Source: Burhinus oedicnemus (taxonomy: Eukaryota; Chordata; Aves; Charadriiformes; Burhinidae). From it: a stretch of DNA of 64,000 bases. The position numbers and the translations under genes are program-made. A model generated the notes under the pieces. It saw only the letters and a list, made by a program, of their open reading frames with translations. It searched no databases and was not told where the DNA came from. Below, one piece after another: positions 1 to 11,815 of the stretch; positions within the stretch are counted from its first letter, which is position 1; each line of letters begins with the position of its first letter. The stretch spans positions 3,792,728 through 3,856,727 of the forward strand of contig VFFE01007128.1 in assembly GCA_008921705.1 (NCBI GenBank), given 5' to 3'.

Positions 1-143
1 TTCCTGCTAAAAAGAAAACCTAATCAAAGAGTGTATATACGTACCACACGGGTAACATCTTATCTCCCTTTTATTTTTGCAGATCAACTATTTATTACAC
101 AAGTATTTTTAGCAACTAAAACCTGGTTTGCAATGTGTTTCAG
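1..143 (+). other. 3' end of an intron (splice acceptor at 142-143)
   Basis: This is inferred to be the tail of the last intron of the gene whose terminal exon follows. It ends with tgtttcag at 136-143. A branch-point-like actaaaa lies about 25 bases upstream, near 115-121. The pyrimidine tract directly before this AG is weak. A much stronger tract, ctcccttttatttttgcag, ends at position 82 and could be an alternative acceptor, but the main reading frame is closed upstream by a TAA at 117-119. An exon starting at 83 would therefore have to use another frame, which stops after about 36 codons. Confidence 0.45.
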
Positions 144-356
144 ATGGAGTGTATTACAAAAAATTCACAGGAATTGTCAGATGATATTTTAGCTAAGAAA
201 TATTTGAGGGGGAGGAAAACCATTCAGTTCAGACCTTTAACAGATGTTCAAATACAGGGGTATGATCTTGTACCAGGAAAGTCAACTGGAGGTTTGCCAC
301 TGCCTTTAGTAAAAACTGCTTTTGAAAAACCTGAAGTCATTAAAAAATATAACTAA
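144..356 (+). CDS. Terminal coding exon of an unidentified protein (partial, C-terminal ~70 residues)
   Basis: An open frame runs from the acceptor at 143/144 to a TAA at 354-356, giving a C-terminal segment that starts MECITKNSQELSDD and ends FEKPEVIKKYN. It contains FRPLTDVQIQGYDLVPGKST in the middle. Its composition is protein-like: rich in Lys, Glu, Asp, Gly and Pro, with no simple-sequence bias, unlike the Cys/Ser/Phe-rich chance frames elsewhere in the window. I see no transmembrane segment, catalytic motif or signal peptide. I do not recognise the family, and the upstream exons lie outside the window. The frame is preceded by a splice acceptor and followed 10 bases later by AATAAA and a GT-rich stretch, which supports a last exon. 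The frame also extends 5' to a GTG at 135, but that is probably intronic. The main doubt is that an open frame of about 70 codons can occur by chance in 64 kb of DNA. Confidence 0.5.
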   Translation: MECITKNSQELSDDILAKKYLRGRKTIQFRPLTDVQIQGYDLVPGKSTGGLPLPLVKTAFEKPEVIKKYN

Positions 357-365
357 TAATCCAAA

Positions 366-371
366 AATAAA
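366..371 (+). promoter_or_regulatory. Candidate polyadenylation signal AATAAA
   Basis: A canonical AATAAA lies 10 bases after the stop codon of the terminal exon. A GT-rich stretch (tgttcttgctggtctggttc and tttggtgatgatgatatg) follows from about 397 to 436, the usual place for a downstream GU-rich element. If used, the 3' UTR would be only about 30-40 nt. Further AATAAA hexamers at 2070-2075 and 2143-2148 could serve a longer 3' UTR. Confidence 0.4.
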
Positions 372-655
372 CAGCACAGGAAGGGGTGAATGAAAGTGTT
401 CTTGCTGGTCTGGTTCATTTTGGTGATGATGATATGTGTACCAAGGTCAAAGTGGTGAGAGGTGGAGAGTTTACTAGCAGAAAAGAAAAAAAAAAATTGC
501 AACCCCTCAAGCACTACTACTGCATTTAGATGCTTCTAAATAGTCCAAGTTAGAAGCTTTAGATTTGACCGTTTCCTTTGCAGTACAGTGCGTCATTTTC
601 CAGATTGTACAGACACAAGAACTTCAGCTTGTAGTTTATATGATCACAGCTACTT

Positions 656-692
656 TATATATATATATATATATATAAAAATATATATATAT
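656..692. repeat. (TA)n dinucleotide microsatellite, interrupted
   Basis: Alternating T/A runs from 656 to 676, is broken by a short A run, and resumes at 681-692. It is probably length-polymorphic. Confidence 0.9.
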
Positions 693-1388
693 GTAAATTC
701 TTGCATGTTGATGGCCCGTCATTCATATTCCACCACCAGGTTTTATTTTGTTTCTAGCACTGAAGTTGTAGATGTTGTCATATTTTTCTCATTTGTAGAA
801 AGATTGAATATTTTCTGTATCCAAATAATACCTTAGCAGAAACAAATGTTTTGTTCTAAGATTAGGAATTTCATCATACAAGAAAATGAATCTAGTTGTC
901 TACCTTTGCCAGTAAAAGCAAAAATGTAAGTCCCCTATACGCCAGGATTAGTCGTATTGATATTTACAGTAACAAAGCAGACAGTGTGGCTCATCCACCA
1001 GACTGGGAAACAGACCAAATATCTAAATGCTGATGTCAGTAGAATCCCCGGGTTAAATATTGTAAATTTATTTCTATTATGTATTACAAAAGGCACCCTT
1101 CCTCATTAATTTTACTGAAGTCTCCAGATGGGAAACAAAATATTAATTTTGTTCAGCCTTAGGCATTGTTGACTGTTAAGGTACTCACTAAATCACTGAT
1201 CTTATACACATTAATATTAGATTTCTGCTATAAAAATTTAAGACCCATGGGTATAAGGTTCAGTTTGTCATAAGTATAATTAATTGTTTTCAGAAATGAT
1301 TAATTTGTCAAAATGGCAAACATATATATTGGGCAGGCAAGACTCCTGAGCAAGCTAACCTACCTTAAAGTCATGGTAATACTCATGG

Positions 1389-1403
1389 AATTATGCAAAT
1401 TAA
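1389..1403 (+). promoter_or_regulatory. Octamer/POU-type site, copy 1
   Basis: The sequence aattatgcaaattaa contains the ATGCAAAT octamer bound by POU-domain factors, fused to TAAT-type homeodomain half sites. The same 15 bases recur at 1810. Function is inferred only from the motif match. Confidence 0.3.
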
Positions 1404-1809
1404 TTGAGTCTTTCAATGTTGCATAAAATGCTACTACTAGTACAATGCATGGAACATTAGGCTGTTCATCCAACAAAAAAGTTGCATTTTAAAGGCAGGC
1501 ATCTTTAAAAGAGTCCTTATGGCAGAAGGTCCTTCGAAGTACAATCTATTTTTCTGCAAAGTGATAGACTTTCAACCGTTACACAGAAGTTGTATTTTTT
1601 TATTACAATTTTTAAAGCAACCCTCAAGAGGAGAAAAAACGGCAAAATTCTGCTGGCCCTGAGACAAAGGAACCTAGGAGATTTGCACTCTATACTGATG
1701 CTGGGAGGAAATGGTATATGTCCTAGTAATAAGAGTTTTACTAGTAAAACCTCATTTACAAGCCTGGGAACTCGTGATACACTACATTAAAATCTAAAAA
1801 GATTAACTT

Positions 1810-1824
1810 AATTATGCAAATTAA
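1810..1824 (+). promoter_or_regulatory. Octamer/POU-type site, copy 2
   Basis: This is an exact 15-base match to the site at 1389-1403, in the same orientation and 421 bases downstream. The flanks differ (ggaa...ttgag against acttaa...attta), so this is not a simple tandem duplication of a larger block. Confidence 0.3.
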
Positions 1825-3020
1825 ATTTACTGTTTATCTTATCCTCTAAATAGTAAAAGTCATCGTCAACATTGAAGTAGTCAAATTATTCTAAATGCAT
1901 TTCTTTCCCTCCAATGTGAACTATACATATATTTGAGATTCCTATATAGTTTATTATTATCCAGAAAGTCCATTCAAAGATGATTTATGCTCCTCACTGG
2001 CCAAAATTCCTATTTTTATGCCTACTAGTAGTGTCTGGTTATCAATGAACTCAATACATCAATGCAGCAAATAAAAATATTCATGTCAAATATAACCACC
2101 TTTAATATCCATAGATGATTGTATCTGTGATTAAGTAGTCCTAATAAAACATCCCCTAACAAATCACTTGGAATTTCCTGGTGATTCACCCTGCTAACTC
2201 TACTTCTTCACTCCTAAAAACAGTAATTCTGAAAAAAGAAAGAGATATTCAAAATATTCAAAGAGATATTCGGGGATGGAGAAAAGCTTCTCTCACGGCT
2301 GAAAATCTCTGTCCTAATTCCCATGGAGCCCCACAGAGCTGATCTGGCCTTCACCCATTTTATTCAAATGCCAGCAACCGACTTTAGCGGTTGTTCCTAT
2401 GTACATTGCTGTAAATACTATCAGGATTACAATGTACACCAAAACACAGGTAGACTGTGAGTGCAGCATCCATTCTGGCAGAATGATGCAGGGTCATTAG
2501 ACAAATGCACTAGTGAATCAATTATTATGGTTTGAGGCAACAACTTCTGGCCTTGGACTAATAGACAAGTATTAATTTCAATCTCTCCAGTGTCAACAGT
2601 CTTGCTATTAACATATATATCAAAGACACAGTTATTATGACAAACCTAATAGCCTTTTTTTCCCACATCTAATCACGTTTTAAATAGTTTTTTTAATTTC
2701 AAACTGGACTTTGTATTTGAAAATTTATGACTTTAAATGCAGACATTCTTTTCTGCTTTTTACTGATATCCTGTAAATCAAATATAAACACCTGCCATTC
2801 ATGCACCCTTATCCTAATTAATTTCATATTTAACATATTGAGTTAGGAATTAATAGTCAGGAACATTATGTTCTGTTCCATAAATTCAGACAAAATTTTT
2901 TCCTTTTTTCTTAAAAAAAACCCCACCCACGACTGTTAGAGTATCTTTATAAGTAGTCTTAAAGAATAAAAAATTTAGAAATTCCAATCCAGAAAGAAAT
3001 CCGCCTCTTAAACCCACCGC

Positions 3021-4179
3021 ATATGTAGATATCATGTCAAGCTATAGTAATGGGGTCCATTGTGCTTTAAGTGCTTTCCCATCACACCCATTACCTCTAG
3101 CAGCAGTTGCTGTACATGGAGAGGACATAGAGTGTTTCAAAACCCAGCCCAGGTTTCACCCCAGGCTATGTAGGAGTTCAGGGGGCCACAATGCCAGAGG
3201 AGCCACACGGTCATCACTGGAGATACGGATCTGGCACTCCCGGAGGAGATAAGATGGGGCAGAAGAGTTGAGGTCATAGCTCTGGATGGGGAGAACATGC
3301 AGTAGGAATACAGACAGGAGTAACAGGGCCATCCCTGGCATAAAGCTGGGAGCCAACGGTCAGTGGCGGTGCCCAAAGGACCTCTCCATTTAGACCACGC
3401 TTTAGTGTCAGAGTTTAACAGCACATGCCAGCAAACCAAGAGGGTAGCAAGAACATTAGGCAGCAGCCAGTTACCCCCATACCTATAGCTGAGGGGCTCC
3501 TCCTATTTATTTAAAAAATAAAGTATGACATTTGGCAGAACTAAGACTTTGTAACCCAGAATCAATGGGTCACTGCTGGGTCACTGCCCAACCCTGGAAA
3601 AGTTAGGGCAAACTGGTACCTTGGGATATAACCAAAGGAACAAATGAATCCCTCGACCCCGTAAGCACCGGTGACACCATGCTGAGCTGTCCAGGCACAC
3701 GGGCATTAGACCCTTCAGCTGCATTTCCCGCCATGCCAACGCAGACACAGGGCTGACAGAGTCCCCGTGACAGCCCAACACCTCCCTGTGTATTTCCAAA
3801 GGCTGGCCACAAGCAGTCTCACAGGTCCACGAAAACTACAGTTTACATGGGAATTAGCAGTGCCGTGCCCTAACCGTCTCTCTTGAAAAGAGCCGTACTT
3901 GGTCCAGCAGAGGGGAGGATGGGCTCAGCTGCTTCATTTCAGCTGTCCATATAGGAAGGAGTGACTTGATAGCAAAAGTAATGTGGTACTTGCCGTAGCC
4001 TCTGATGCCCTGTTAATTGTGTAGATGACTTGTGAAACAGTTATTTACCAGATGACTATGGCACCAGCTCTTTCTCAATACTTTTCCATATTATCAAGGC
4101 AGCGCATTTGCTAGGAACTTCTTTCAGCTGTGACTTATTGCTCAGCTACAGAATATCCACAGTCAGATAGTCATCCTGC
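3021..4179. other. Non-coding stretch with moderately raised G+C
   Basis: G+C is higher here than in the flanks, and small open frames appear on both strands, which is what fewer stop codons by composition would give. An 11-bp unit (gggtcactgc plus t or c) is duplicated in tandem at 3567-3588. No repeat family or gene was recognised. Confidence 0.4.
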
Positions 4180-4312
4180 CCTGTTTCCATGCAAGGTCCT
4201 GAAGCCACAGAACAGTCTTGTTCCACTACAGAAGGGCAGGGATGGGATTTGAACGGGGTCACACGTGGAGGGCAGACCCAGGCGCTCTTTCAAACATTCC
4301 CCTCTCTTTGCG
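4180..4312 (-). repeat. Probable MIR-type SINE remnant (antisense)
   Basis: The segment gatgggatttgaacggggtc followed by ccaggcgctctttcaaac resembles the tRNA-derived head of MIR read in antisense. The reverse complement of gggatttgaac gives the box B-like gttcaaatccc. It is strongly diverged and was recognised by motif memory only. Confidence 0.35.
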
Positions 4313-7300
4313 TCCTGCACAGCACCAAATGAGAAGCACTGGGTGAAGAGGGCAAGAGGGCAGTCATTATATTTGTGTCCACTTATCTCGTTGTAGGGTA
4401 AGTCTACATCGTCTTTCTACCTGAGGAGAGAGGTTTTCTTTTGCTTCCAGCGACTTTCTACCTACCACTTAATTGGACTGGGTTCTAGACCTGCATCTTA
4501 TAAGGTCCGAGGCTTGCTCTCATTTACATGAAGGGAGGTAGGAACTGGGTCTCTAAGCAGCGTGTGTTTCTAATAAAACCTATATTATTATTTCCTTAAT
4601 AGACCACAGTGTCTTAGAAGAGGTCCCATATCTGTATGTGAATTAAATATTTAGATACTCCGTTTGAAATCTATTTTTTCAGTGACCCATCATGTAACTA
4701 TTGTGTGCATTTTGGCAGGCTACCATGTTGCACATGTGCAGCAAATATGGCTAGTAACAAATCATTGTGATGTCCCAAAAAGCATATGTTAAACTTGCCC
4801 CATAGTCAGCACTCAAAATACAATATTTTGCTCATTTTACATTTCTTTTTTTGGTCTGAATACAAAAAGCAATCAGATCTCATTGGGGAGTTAATCACTT
4901 GTGAACACAGAGCAATGAAATTATCTAACACAAAGGACCCTTTTTTCCAACCCTTAAAATCACTGGTGAGCCTTTACACATTTATTCACTGTTGAAAATG
5001 ATTTTGTAATTATTTTGAAAGAGTCATTTTGGGAGGTATGTGAAATGACTTCAACAGAAATACTCATATGAGAAAGCGCTCAATGTAAAGATGACGTAAT
5101 TGGACTCATGGCGTTTTTCATATTCAATTTCTGCGAACCCACTCACTACCAACTACTTAGTTGCTCTTACTTACAGGTTATATGCTACATTTCATAACAG
5201 ACATTTTTCACAGCTAGATCTATAAGGTGAGATATTGCAGAAGACAAAAATACTCTATGTTCAGGAGCTTTTGCAGTAACAAAGACACGCTGCGGCCAGA
5301 GTTTATGTCCTCACTTGTCTAAAATTAATTTAAAGCACAAATCATAAGTCTACATCCCAGTAACGGCTTGTGCCAATCAACCATTCTGGTTTATATCTGC
5401 AATTCATTTTTACAGGCTCTAAGAAACAGAGACACACATATTTCAGGCACATACTTTTCATACATCCAAAAAGGGGGATGGGCACTTGTAAAATCAGCTT
5501 TTATAAGAAGATATCCATAAACATGTATTCCAGAGATGAAATTTTCTTCTTACTGCAGAGCTATAAATCATTGCCTCTTCCTAAGTGACAGGAGTGTAAA
5601 ATATTTATTTCATATTAGTATACGTCTATATACTAACATATATTGTGGAGTGACTGCAACCTGGAATTCATAGGATGCTAAAGAGTTTATAGGATATCCT
5701 AATATTAATATAATTTATCAGTATTTGAAGACCTCAGTGTTCCATCCTTAATCTTTGCAGTTTGTGAATGATCAGCATGGGCAAGCATCAGAAAATAAAG
5801 ATAATAAAGACAATGCGGGATTAGTGGTATGCTGCAGAAAGAGAACCTTTCTGGCACCACATGCTGAGATGATGCTAACATTATGGTAAGAAAGCAGTCT
5901 CTTTGATTGCTCTAACACCACTGTATTTCTGAAATGGTTGCTTTTGTTACCATCAAAATCAGAAGAGGCAACTTAAGACTCCGTTTGTTCTGTAACCTAC
6001 AAAAAGGACTTCTCAACAGCATAAATACTGCAAGGTTTTTTATTATTATTCCAAAAGGTTTTGCTTTCTACTGTGAACCTTACACATTTTGACTGCTTTC
6101 TCAGAGTTCTAGTTTGGACTTGCTTAATGCACAGGTGTAGGTATTTTTATACTACCAAATTAAAAAGGCTAAATCAGAAAGTTATCATGCCTGTGTCACC
6201 ACTTTATACCTTTTATGTCATTTTACAATCTTGACTTTTTCATAATTTTGACATAAAATTGTAATTGACATCAAATTAAAATGTTTACCTTGTTTCAGGT
6301 GGTTTAAATGTGAACTATTAAGTCTGTTACAAATGAAAATCGATTTCAAAAAAAAGTTCTGTCTCAAATCTACATACACTAAGGATCACTGCTCAAAATT
6401 ATCTCAACCATTCAAAAAAGCACTCACTGTTTGACCTTTAAACTTTCCCATGTATTAAGTTAAAAAAAAAATCCTCCAGTAAACTAAATTGCTTGGGGGG
6501 GCGGGGAAGGAATAGCTAAATAAATGAATAATTAAACAAAACCAGGTCTTACAATAATATCCTGCATGGGACTATACAGAGAATGAGACCGAATCCTCAG
6601 ATGATTTGAGTAAGGGAGACATTATCCTCTTACATTTAAAACACTAACATGCTACCCAAAAGTAAAAATTAAAGATCCAGAAACAGCCATTTTACTACAC
6701 GAATAAAATTGTCTATATTTAAACTGAAAAACTTTTATCTGTTGGAAACTGGAGTGTCAATTCCATTCCTAGTTGTTTCTTGGGTCAGGAAGATTTTGAA
6801 AACAATTAATTCCACAAGGCTGGTAATTTCTTTTGTTTGGCCAAAATTTGAGTTTGCCATCAGGATGTGCCAGACTCAGATGCTAAAGCAAACACTCTTT
6901 TTCTTTCTTTTCAAGTAGCCATCAACAATCTTCAAACACATATAAAATTAACAAGATATTACTTGGCTACATATTCTTGAGCTTTACAAGACATGTTAAG
7001 GAAAGAAAGAGTTTGTGATATTTTCCCTTCACCATCAGCAACAGCGTCATTATGGCTATTTAAAAAAGTTGCTGCGCTGCAGTTACTGTGGCACATGGGA
7101 CTGAAATTTCCATTACAATGCACCAAGTCCGCCTCAGGTCCTGGAGACTGTGGGTATTATTTTTTTAAATGTTAATTTTTATTTTATTTTTACTTTATAT
7201 GTAGAAATCTGACAGCACTTAAATTTTAATCATTCAGGAGCTTAATCCAGGATTTCTTTCAAAGCTTAAAATTCCCTGTAAAGCCAAATTCCTTGATGTG

Positions 7301-7428
7301 CAAGAAATGCAGAATCAAACCCTAGGTAGCTGGATCCAAGCTTTGTTTTATCAGCCAAGAAACAAAGTTCTCCTGATTTAAGGTACTGCACATACCATTG
7401 CTAAGATAAGGATTTAGTTTCCTAAGCC
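4313..7428. other. A+T-rich non-coding DNA, nothing recognised
   Basis: About 3.1 kb of single-copy-looking A+T-rich sequence. It has short A runs, a G run at about 6496-6505, and only short chance-like open frames. No structural RNA or clear interspersed repeat was seen. Confidence 0.4.
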
Positions 7429-7562
7429 AGGCCCTGATCCTTTAATGAGCTGCGGGTAGGCTCGCACACACGCACGCTGCTGGAGTCACACGGACTCCAC
7501 TTGCAGCAAACGCCAGTATTGGCCAGGTTTCCCTATTTCGCTTAGACTTCAACGGGAGAGAA
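7429..7562. repeat. Ancient palindromic (MITE-like) element copy
   Basis: It opens with aggccctgatcctttaatga, carries cacacacgcacgctgctgg and gtcacacggactcc, and ends with tagacttcaacgggagag. These are diverged versions of the GGCCCTGATCCTGC and TTGACTTCAACGGGAG ends typical of short palindromic elements in sauropsid genomes. The element is too small and decayed to encode anything. Confidence 0.5.
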
Positions 7563-10029
7563 AACCATCTTTTATTTCATTATATTTTAAGACCCTCCCC
7601 AACGAGCATTTGTTCCACACCCTCTGAATTCAGCAGGAGTAGGACGTTATGAGAAGTGGGCCCTTTTCATTTGATTGATGTTATTAATTTAACAGTAAGG
7701 ATAACTAAAGAGCACAGATTGTGAGATTTTTAAATTTGTTTTTGTTTTCTAATAGAGACATCAACATCATCATAACTCCAAAATGGTTCATCATCAGGCG
7801 ATGATGTATTCATCTGAAAAGGGACAACTTTGTCCTACTGGTTGCCACTACCGCAATATTAAGCAAATTCTCTAAAAAATAAGATATTCTGGGATTATGC
7901 TTTCTCTACCCTTTTTGCAACATTTACCTGTCCTCACTAGGAGTTCTTTTCACCAAAACATTTTCATTCAAATCAATACACTTTAAAAAAGTATTTCTTT
8001 CAAGAAAACATCATTTTGGTGGAAAAATTTATCAATGAAACTCTGGAATGTTATTTCAAAGATCCCCCTTTACCTTAGAAATTTAAAAATAATTTCATTG
8101 CTTTATTAACAAGACTCCTTCCAGTACTGTATTTTAGGAAATCTAAAATCACTGAGTTGCTTAGTTATATTTTTCACATGTCCTTTCTGTGATGTCAATG
8201 GCACACCTCAAAAATAAGATATATCACACTAAGATTTTTCCCATAAAATATTTACATGAAAGATTATACATTTTAAAGCTTGTGCAACCATTCTGCATTC
8301 ATCGTACTGGAAAATAGTCATAAAATACAAAAATGCTAGAGATGTGGCAAGATTTTTATTTAAAAAATAAACATTACCTTTGCATTTTCCTTAAATACTA
8401 TAAAACAGTGTAAAATAAATGCTTAGAAATAAAATTATATTTGTAAAGTCTTTGGTAATTTAATATTTTGACAGTCCAACTCAACTTTTTTTCTCTAAAA
8501 GAAAATAGTGTTTATTATAGAAAATAAGACTCATTTAGTAGCATTGCACAGAGCAGATATCACAAATTATTTACAAGCAGATCATTTTATGGATCTCCCA
8601 TTGTTCTGGCAATACAATGTGATGATCCTCACTACTTCATTTCATTAATTCATCACTTTATGGGAACCCATTTGGCTACAAACAAAGCATCTACCCACTG
8701 TGGCGTGCTTAATTTTGACAACTTCCCTAATCTAATACATGGAAACATTGGAAAGAAAATATCCTTCACCTTTAACATGGCTCGTAAAGGCATAGAAGTG
8801 AAAATTGTGCTTACTTTCGGTTCACAGAGGAACAAATCGCAGGCTGAGCATATTTGCACGTGACCAATAGCCAGCATTATTCCCACAGAGCAGAGGGCTC
8901 TCCCCACGTATTTATGCACCAGCCAAGGTACAGGATCACCTCTGGCATCGGCACCGCCACCAGCATCAGCCAGAGGACACCAAGGCACAGCACCAGGACG
9001 GGGAACAAAGCTAGGTAAGATCCCTCACAGGTCAGCCAGGACCATCTTTGAAATTTCAGTGATAACTGCTGGGAGGATGGTCCTCTGTTACAGAACAGAG
9101 GGATGTGTTTGGTCCCCAAACGGCAAGATAAAACTCTTTGTAAGTGGGATGGGGCCCTGAACCCAAGGACTTCCCCACCCACCGCCACGCCAGACGCATC
9201 CAGACAGAATCAAAATGCGTCTAATAGCCTACAACAGCACCTGAGTTCTCACCACATTCATCTCACTTTGGGAAGTGAAGGGGATAGCTGTGTTACATAT
9301 GTAGTAATAATTGGCAAATACTGAGCTTTTGTAATGGTCTCTGCAGGACTCATTGTTTTTGTTCGCAGCCAGTATGCTTCACCACCCTATTTTCAAGATA
9401 CTTCATTACCCCTGCTAGCTCCGAGTCTAGTGATTTTTAGGTATATGTCATTAGCCTGACTGCTGCCCAAATCTACCAGCATAGAGCTCTGAGCAGATAA
9501 ATATCAGCGACGAATTTAGAGCATCAGCTCGTGGAAGGAGGCAGCCCTCGCCACTTTTCTCAGTCCCATTGCATTTGCTCTGGGGATGCATGGCTTATTA
9601 GCACTCTGATTAAGAAAGCTCATTTATACCTTTAAAGAGATCAAAATAAGACCTGTTTGGGGAGACTTGGGTAGAAGTTCTCACACACTGTATAAACGCC
9701 GGCCTGTATGCTGTGAGCAGGTCACGCCGTGTCCCCTTCAAGAGCTGTAAGTCCTGAGAGCCACATGAAACAGCTCATCAACACTTCCAGTTGAAATCAA
9801 ACCCACGCTAATAGCAACTGTGCACGTCCCGTCATCCTAACGCACGCAGGAACGACATACAGTGACTGCGTTAACGAACAAAGAGCAAAGGCTCAGGTAG
9901 CTGCATTCTGACCCACTTGCATTGATTTTTTATTTTTTTTTCCCCCTGACTGATGCCGGAAAACTGTGTGCCAAGTTAGAAGGACAAGAGGAGCCTGGCA
10001 AGACTGGACACCTGCACTGCAGTTTTTGG
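7563..10029. other. Non-coding DNA, no gene recognised
   Basis: This stretch includes short catcat/atgatg repeats near 7760-7800 and many small open frames on both strands near 8650-9320. A TATAAA occurs at 9691-9696 upstream of the CpG-rich block at 10030, but nothing else marks it as a promoter. Confidence 0.35.
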
Positions 10030-10683
10030 GCACATGCCCGCAGCGCGCGGCAGGGTGCTAGGTTGCAGCAGGGGCCAGGGAGAGCAGAGGGGAGCTGACC
10101 TTCGCGGCTCCCCTCACCCCGTTAATGAACGCACGGTGAGAAGGGGCGGCCTGAGCCGTGCTTCCTACTTCCATCACGCTAGAGAGCGTGCCAGGCTGGA
10201 TACTCACATCTGCCATGTCTGAAGATACGAGAAAACACATCCTCTATTTTGTTCTGGTTTTACAGGGAAAATGTGGGGTTTAGCTCTAAAACAATATGGC
10301 AACAGAACAACATTCAGCATGAGCGTCTGCACAGCACTGGGCACACTCTAGCACCTCGTACAAATAACAACGCGGCTTCATTAATTGCTCCCAAGTCATC
10401 CAGTTGCTGGGACAGACAACACGCAGCTCTCCATAAATGCATATGCTATGAACCAGCGCTTGCCTGTATCTGAGTTAGTGCCTTATTGCACTGGTTTGGC
10501 GATCCAAATGGTTGCTCCAAGACTCTTTGCAGCCTTTGTGAAGGGATCGCACTCCTGCACCTAGAGAGGAGCCGTGGCGGCGGCAGCAGCAGCAGCCAGC
10601 TGGCCGGCCGGGCGACTGGACGCCTGCCAGGGGTGGCTCGCCTCCAGCGCTTCACCCCTGGGAGCTTTGTAGCAGGAAGTAGC
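10030..10683. promoter_or_regulatory. CpG-rich cluster (two dense patches)
   Basis: Two patches stand out from the A+T-rich background: about 10033-10200 (gcccgcagcgcgcggcagg, aggggcggcctgagccgtgc) and about 10545-10665 (gccgtggcggcggcagc, ggccggccgggcgac). The second holds a short GGC/AGC trinucleotide run. Such clusters often mark promoters or first exons. Open frames occur on both strands but none is convincing, so a coding role is not claimed. Confidence 0.35.
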
Positions 10684-11255
10684 TGACAGACCATCAGGGA
10701 TAATGCTTTTTGTCTATTAGGTAATCGAAGCATACTTTGATGAAAGTTAACGGAAAAAAAATTTTTTAAAAAAAGTAAATAAAAAGATAATCCTTGCTAA
10801 ACTCCATGAGAAGAAAGCCACATGATAATTACCTCTATGGCTTTTAAGTGAGAATGGTAACACTCTGCGATATACGACATATTGATGACACGACCACTGC
10901 ATCACATACCAGTTTTGATCTGGGGCTGTTCTGTGCAGCCTGCCATTTCATTCCCACAGCTAATGTGCTTTGCAAGTTTCCCACATCCTACACCAGGTAC
11001 AAGAATATTTTCAAATTCCCCAAACCATTTCTACTTTTAACAGTCCATCATTAAATTATTCAATAGGTCTTCTCCTTTCCTTTCATCTTTGAGAGATTTC
11101 TAATTCAGGGACTGGACGGTTACCAGCAGTAAAAGTAAGAACAATGTGTTTTCATAGATGCGAGGGAGGAAGATGGTCTATGGATTTTGTAACAGAAAGA
11201 AAAACTAGTGATACAAAGAAAACCCTTGACTTTCAGAGACTAATCCTTCACAGAC
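10684..11255. other. A+T-rich spacer, nothing recognised
   Basis: This spacer between the CpG-rich cluster and the CR1 fragment contains poly-A/T-rich sequence around 10750-10790. It has no gene or repeat that I can name. Confidence 0.4.
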
Positions 11256-11815
11256 CTTAGGGCCAGAAAGGCCCATTAAGATCTTTTAACCTGACCTCCT
11301 AAATAATATTGACATAAATTTTCATTTAGCAATTACTACACAAAGGCTGTAACAGTAAGGGTACCAAAACCTACCCTTTAGAAAGTCTTCCAGACTTGAC
11401 GTAGAAATGCCAAGTGACAGAGAATTCACTATAACTCTGAATATTGTGTTCAAGTGGATGAATAGTTTCACTGTCAAATACATGCACCTGGTTTCCAATC
11501 TTAAACTGCCCGGCTTCAGTGTCCAAGCACTCCATCTCACAGAACACACTGTGCTTTGTATGCCCTACCTGCTGCTTAGTTTAAGCATTGGTTGTAAACC
11601 CCTTACGGCTCTTTATGATGTGTCTGGCATAATGGGATCAACATGCTACTACCACTACCACCATCTACTACCACATTAATCTTCTTAACCAGAGCATCCC
11701 CTTAGGAGCTCACATTCAGGTATTCATCCACCACAACCCTTAAATCCTTTTCATAGTCATTGTTTTCAATTAAATTTTTCCTTCTAGTAAGTGTGACTTA
11801 TGTGTTTGCAGACAC
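11256..11815 (-). mobile_element. CR1 LINE 3' fragment, antisense and internally deleted
   Basis: The + strand reads like the reverse complement of a CR1 3' end. It starts with gggccagaaaggcccattaa and cctgacctcct, continues through ggtttccaatcttaaactgc and cttcttaaccagagca, then aggagctcacattcaggt, ccaccacaacccttaaatcc and ttttcatagtcattg, and ends near tagtaagtgtgacttatgtg. The order of blocks matches CR1-like elements known from turtles, crocodilians and birds. Divergence is high, and the part normally between the roughly 11560 and 11690 blocks appears shortened. No reverse transcriptase frame is retained; this is a fossil. Confidence 0.7.

Larger units (their letters stand above)
372..3020. 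other. A+T-rich downstream flank, no gene seen
   Basis: This may be 3' UTR or intergenic DNA after the terminal exon. It holds a (TA)n tract at 656-692, two octamer-type sites (1389 and 1810), AATAAA hexamers at 2070 and 2143, and a 12-bp direct repeat (aaagagatattc) duplicated within about 2238-2271. The short open frames here are not protein-like. No recognisable interspersed repeat was seen. Confidence 0.5.

Noticed and set aside
3137..3439. 100-codon minus-strand frame rich in Trp and Leu
   Set aside because: It was checked for retroviral or membrane-protein features. None was found, and the composition fits a locally G+C-raised chance frame.
4230..4262. tRNA-like box B (gttcaaatccc on the minus strand)
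   Set aside because: No cloverleaf or box A at proper spacing. It is better explained as the head of a MIR-type SINE.
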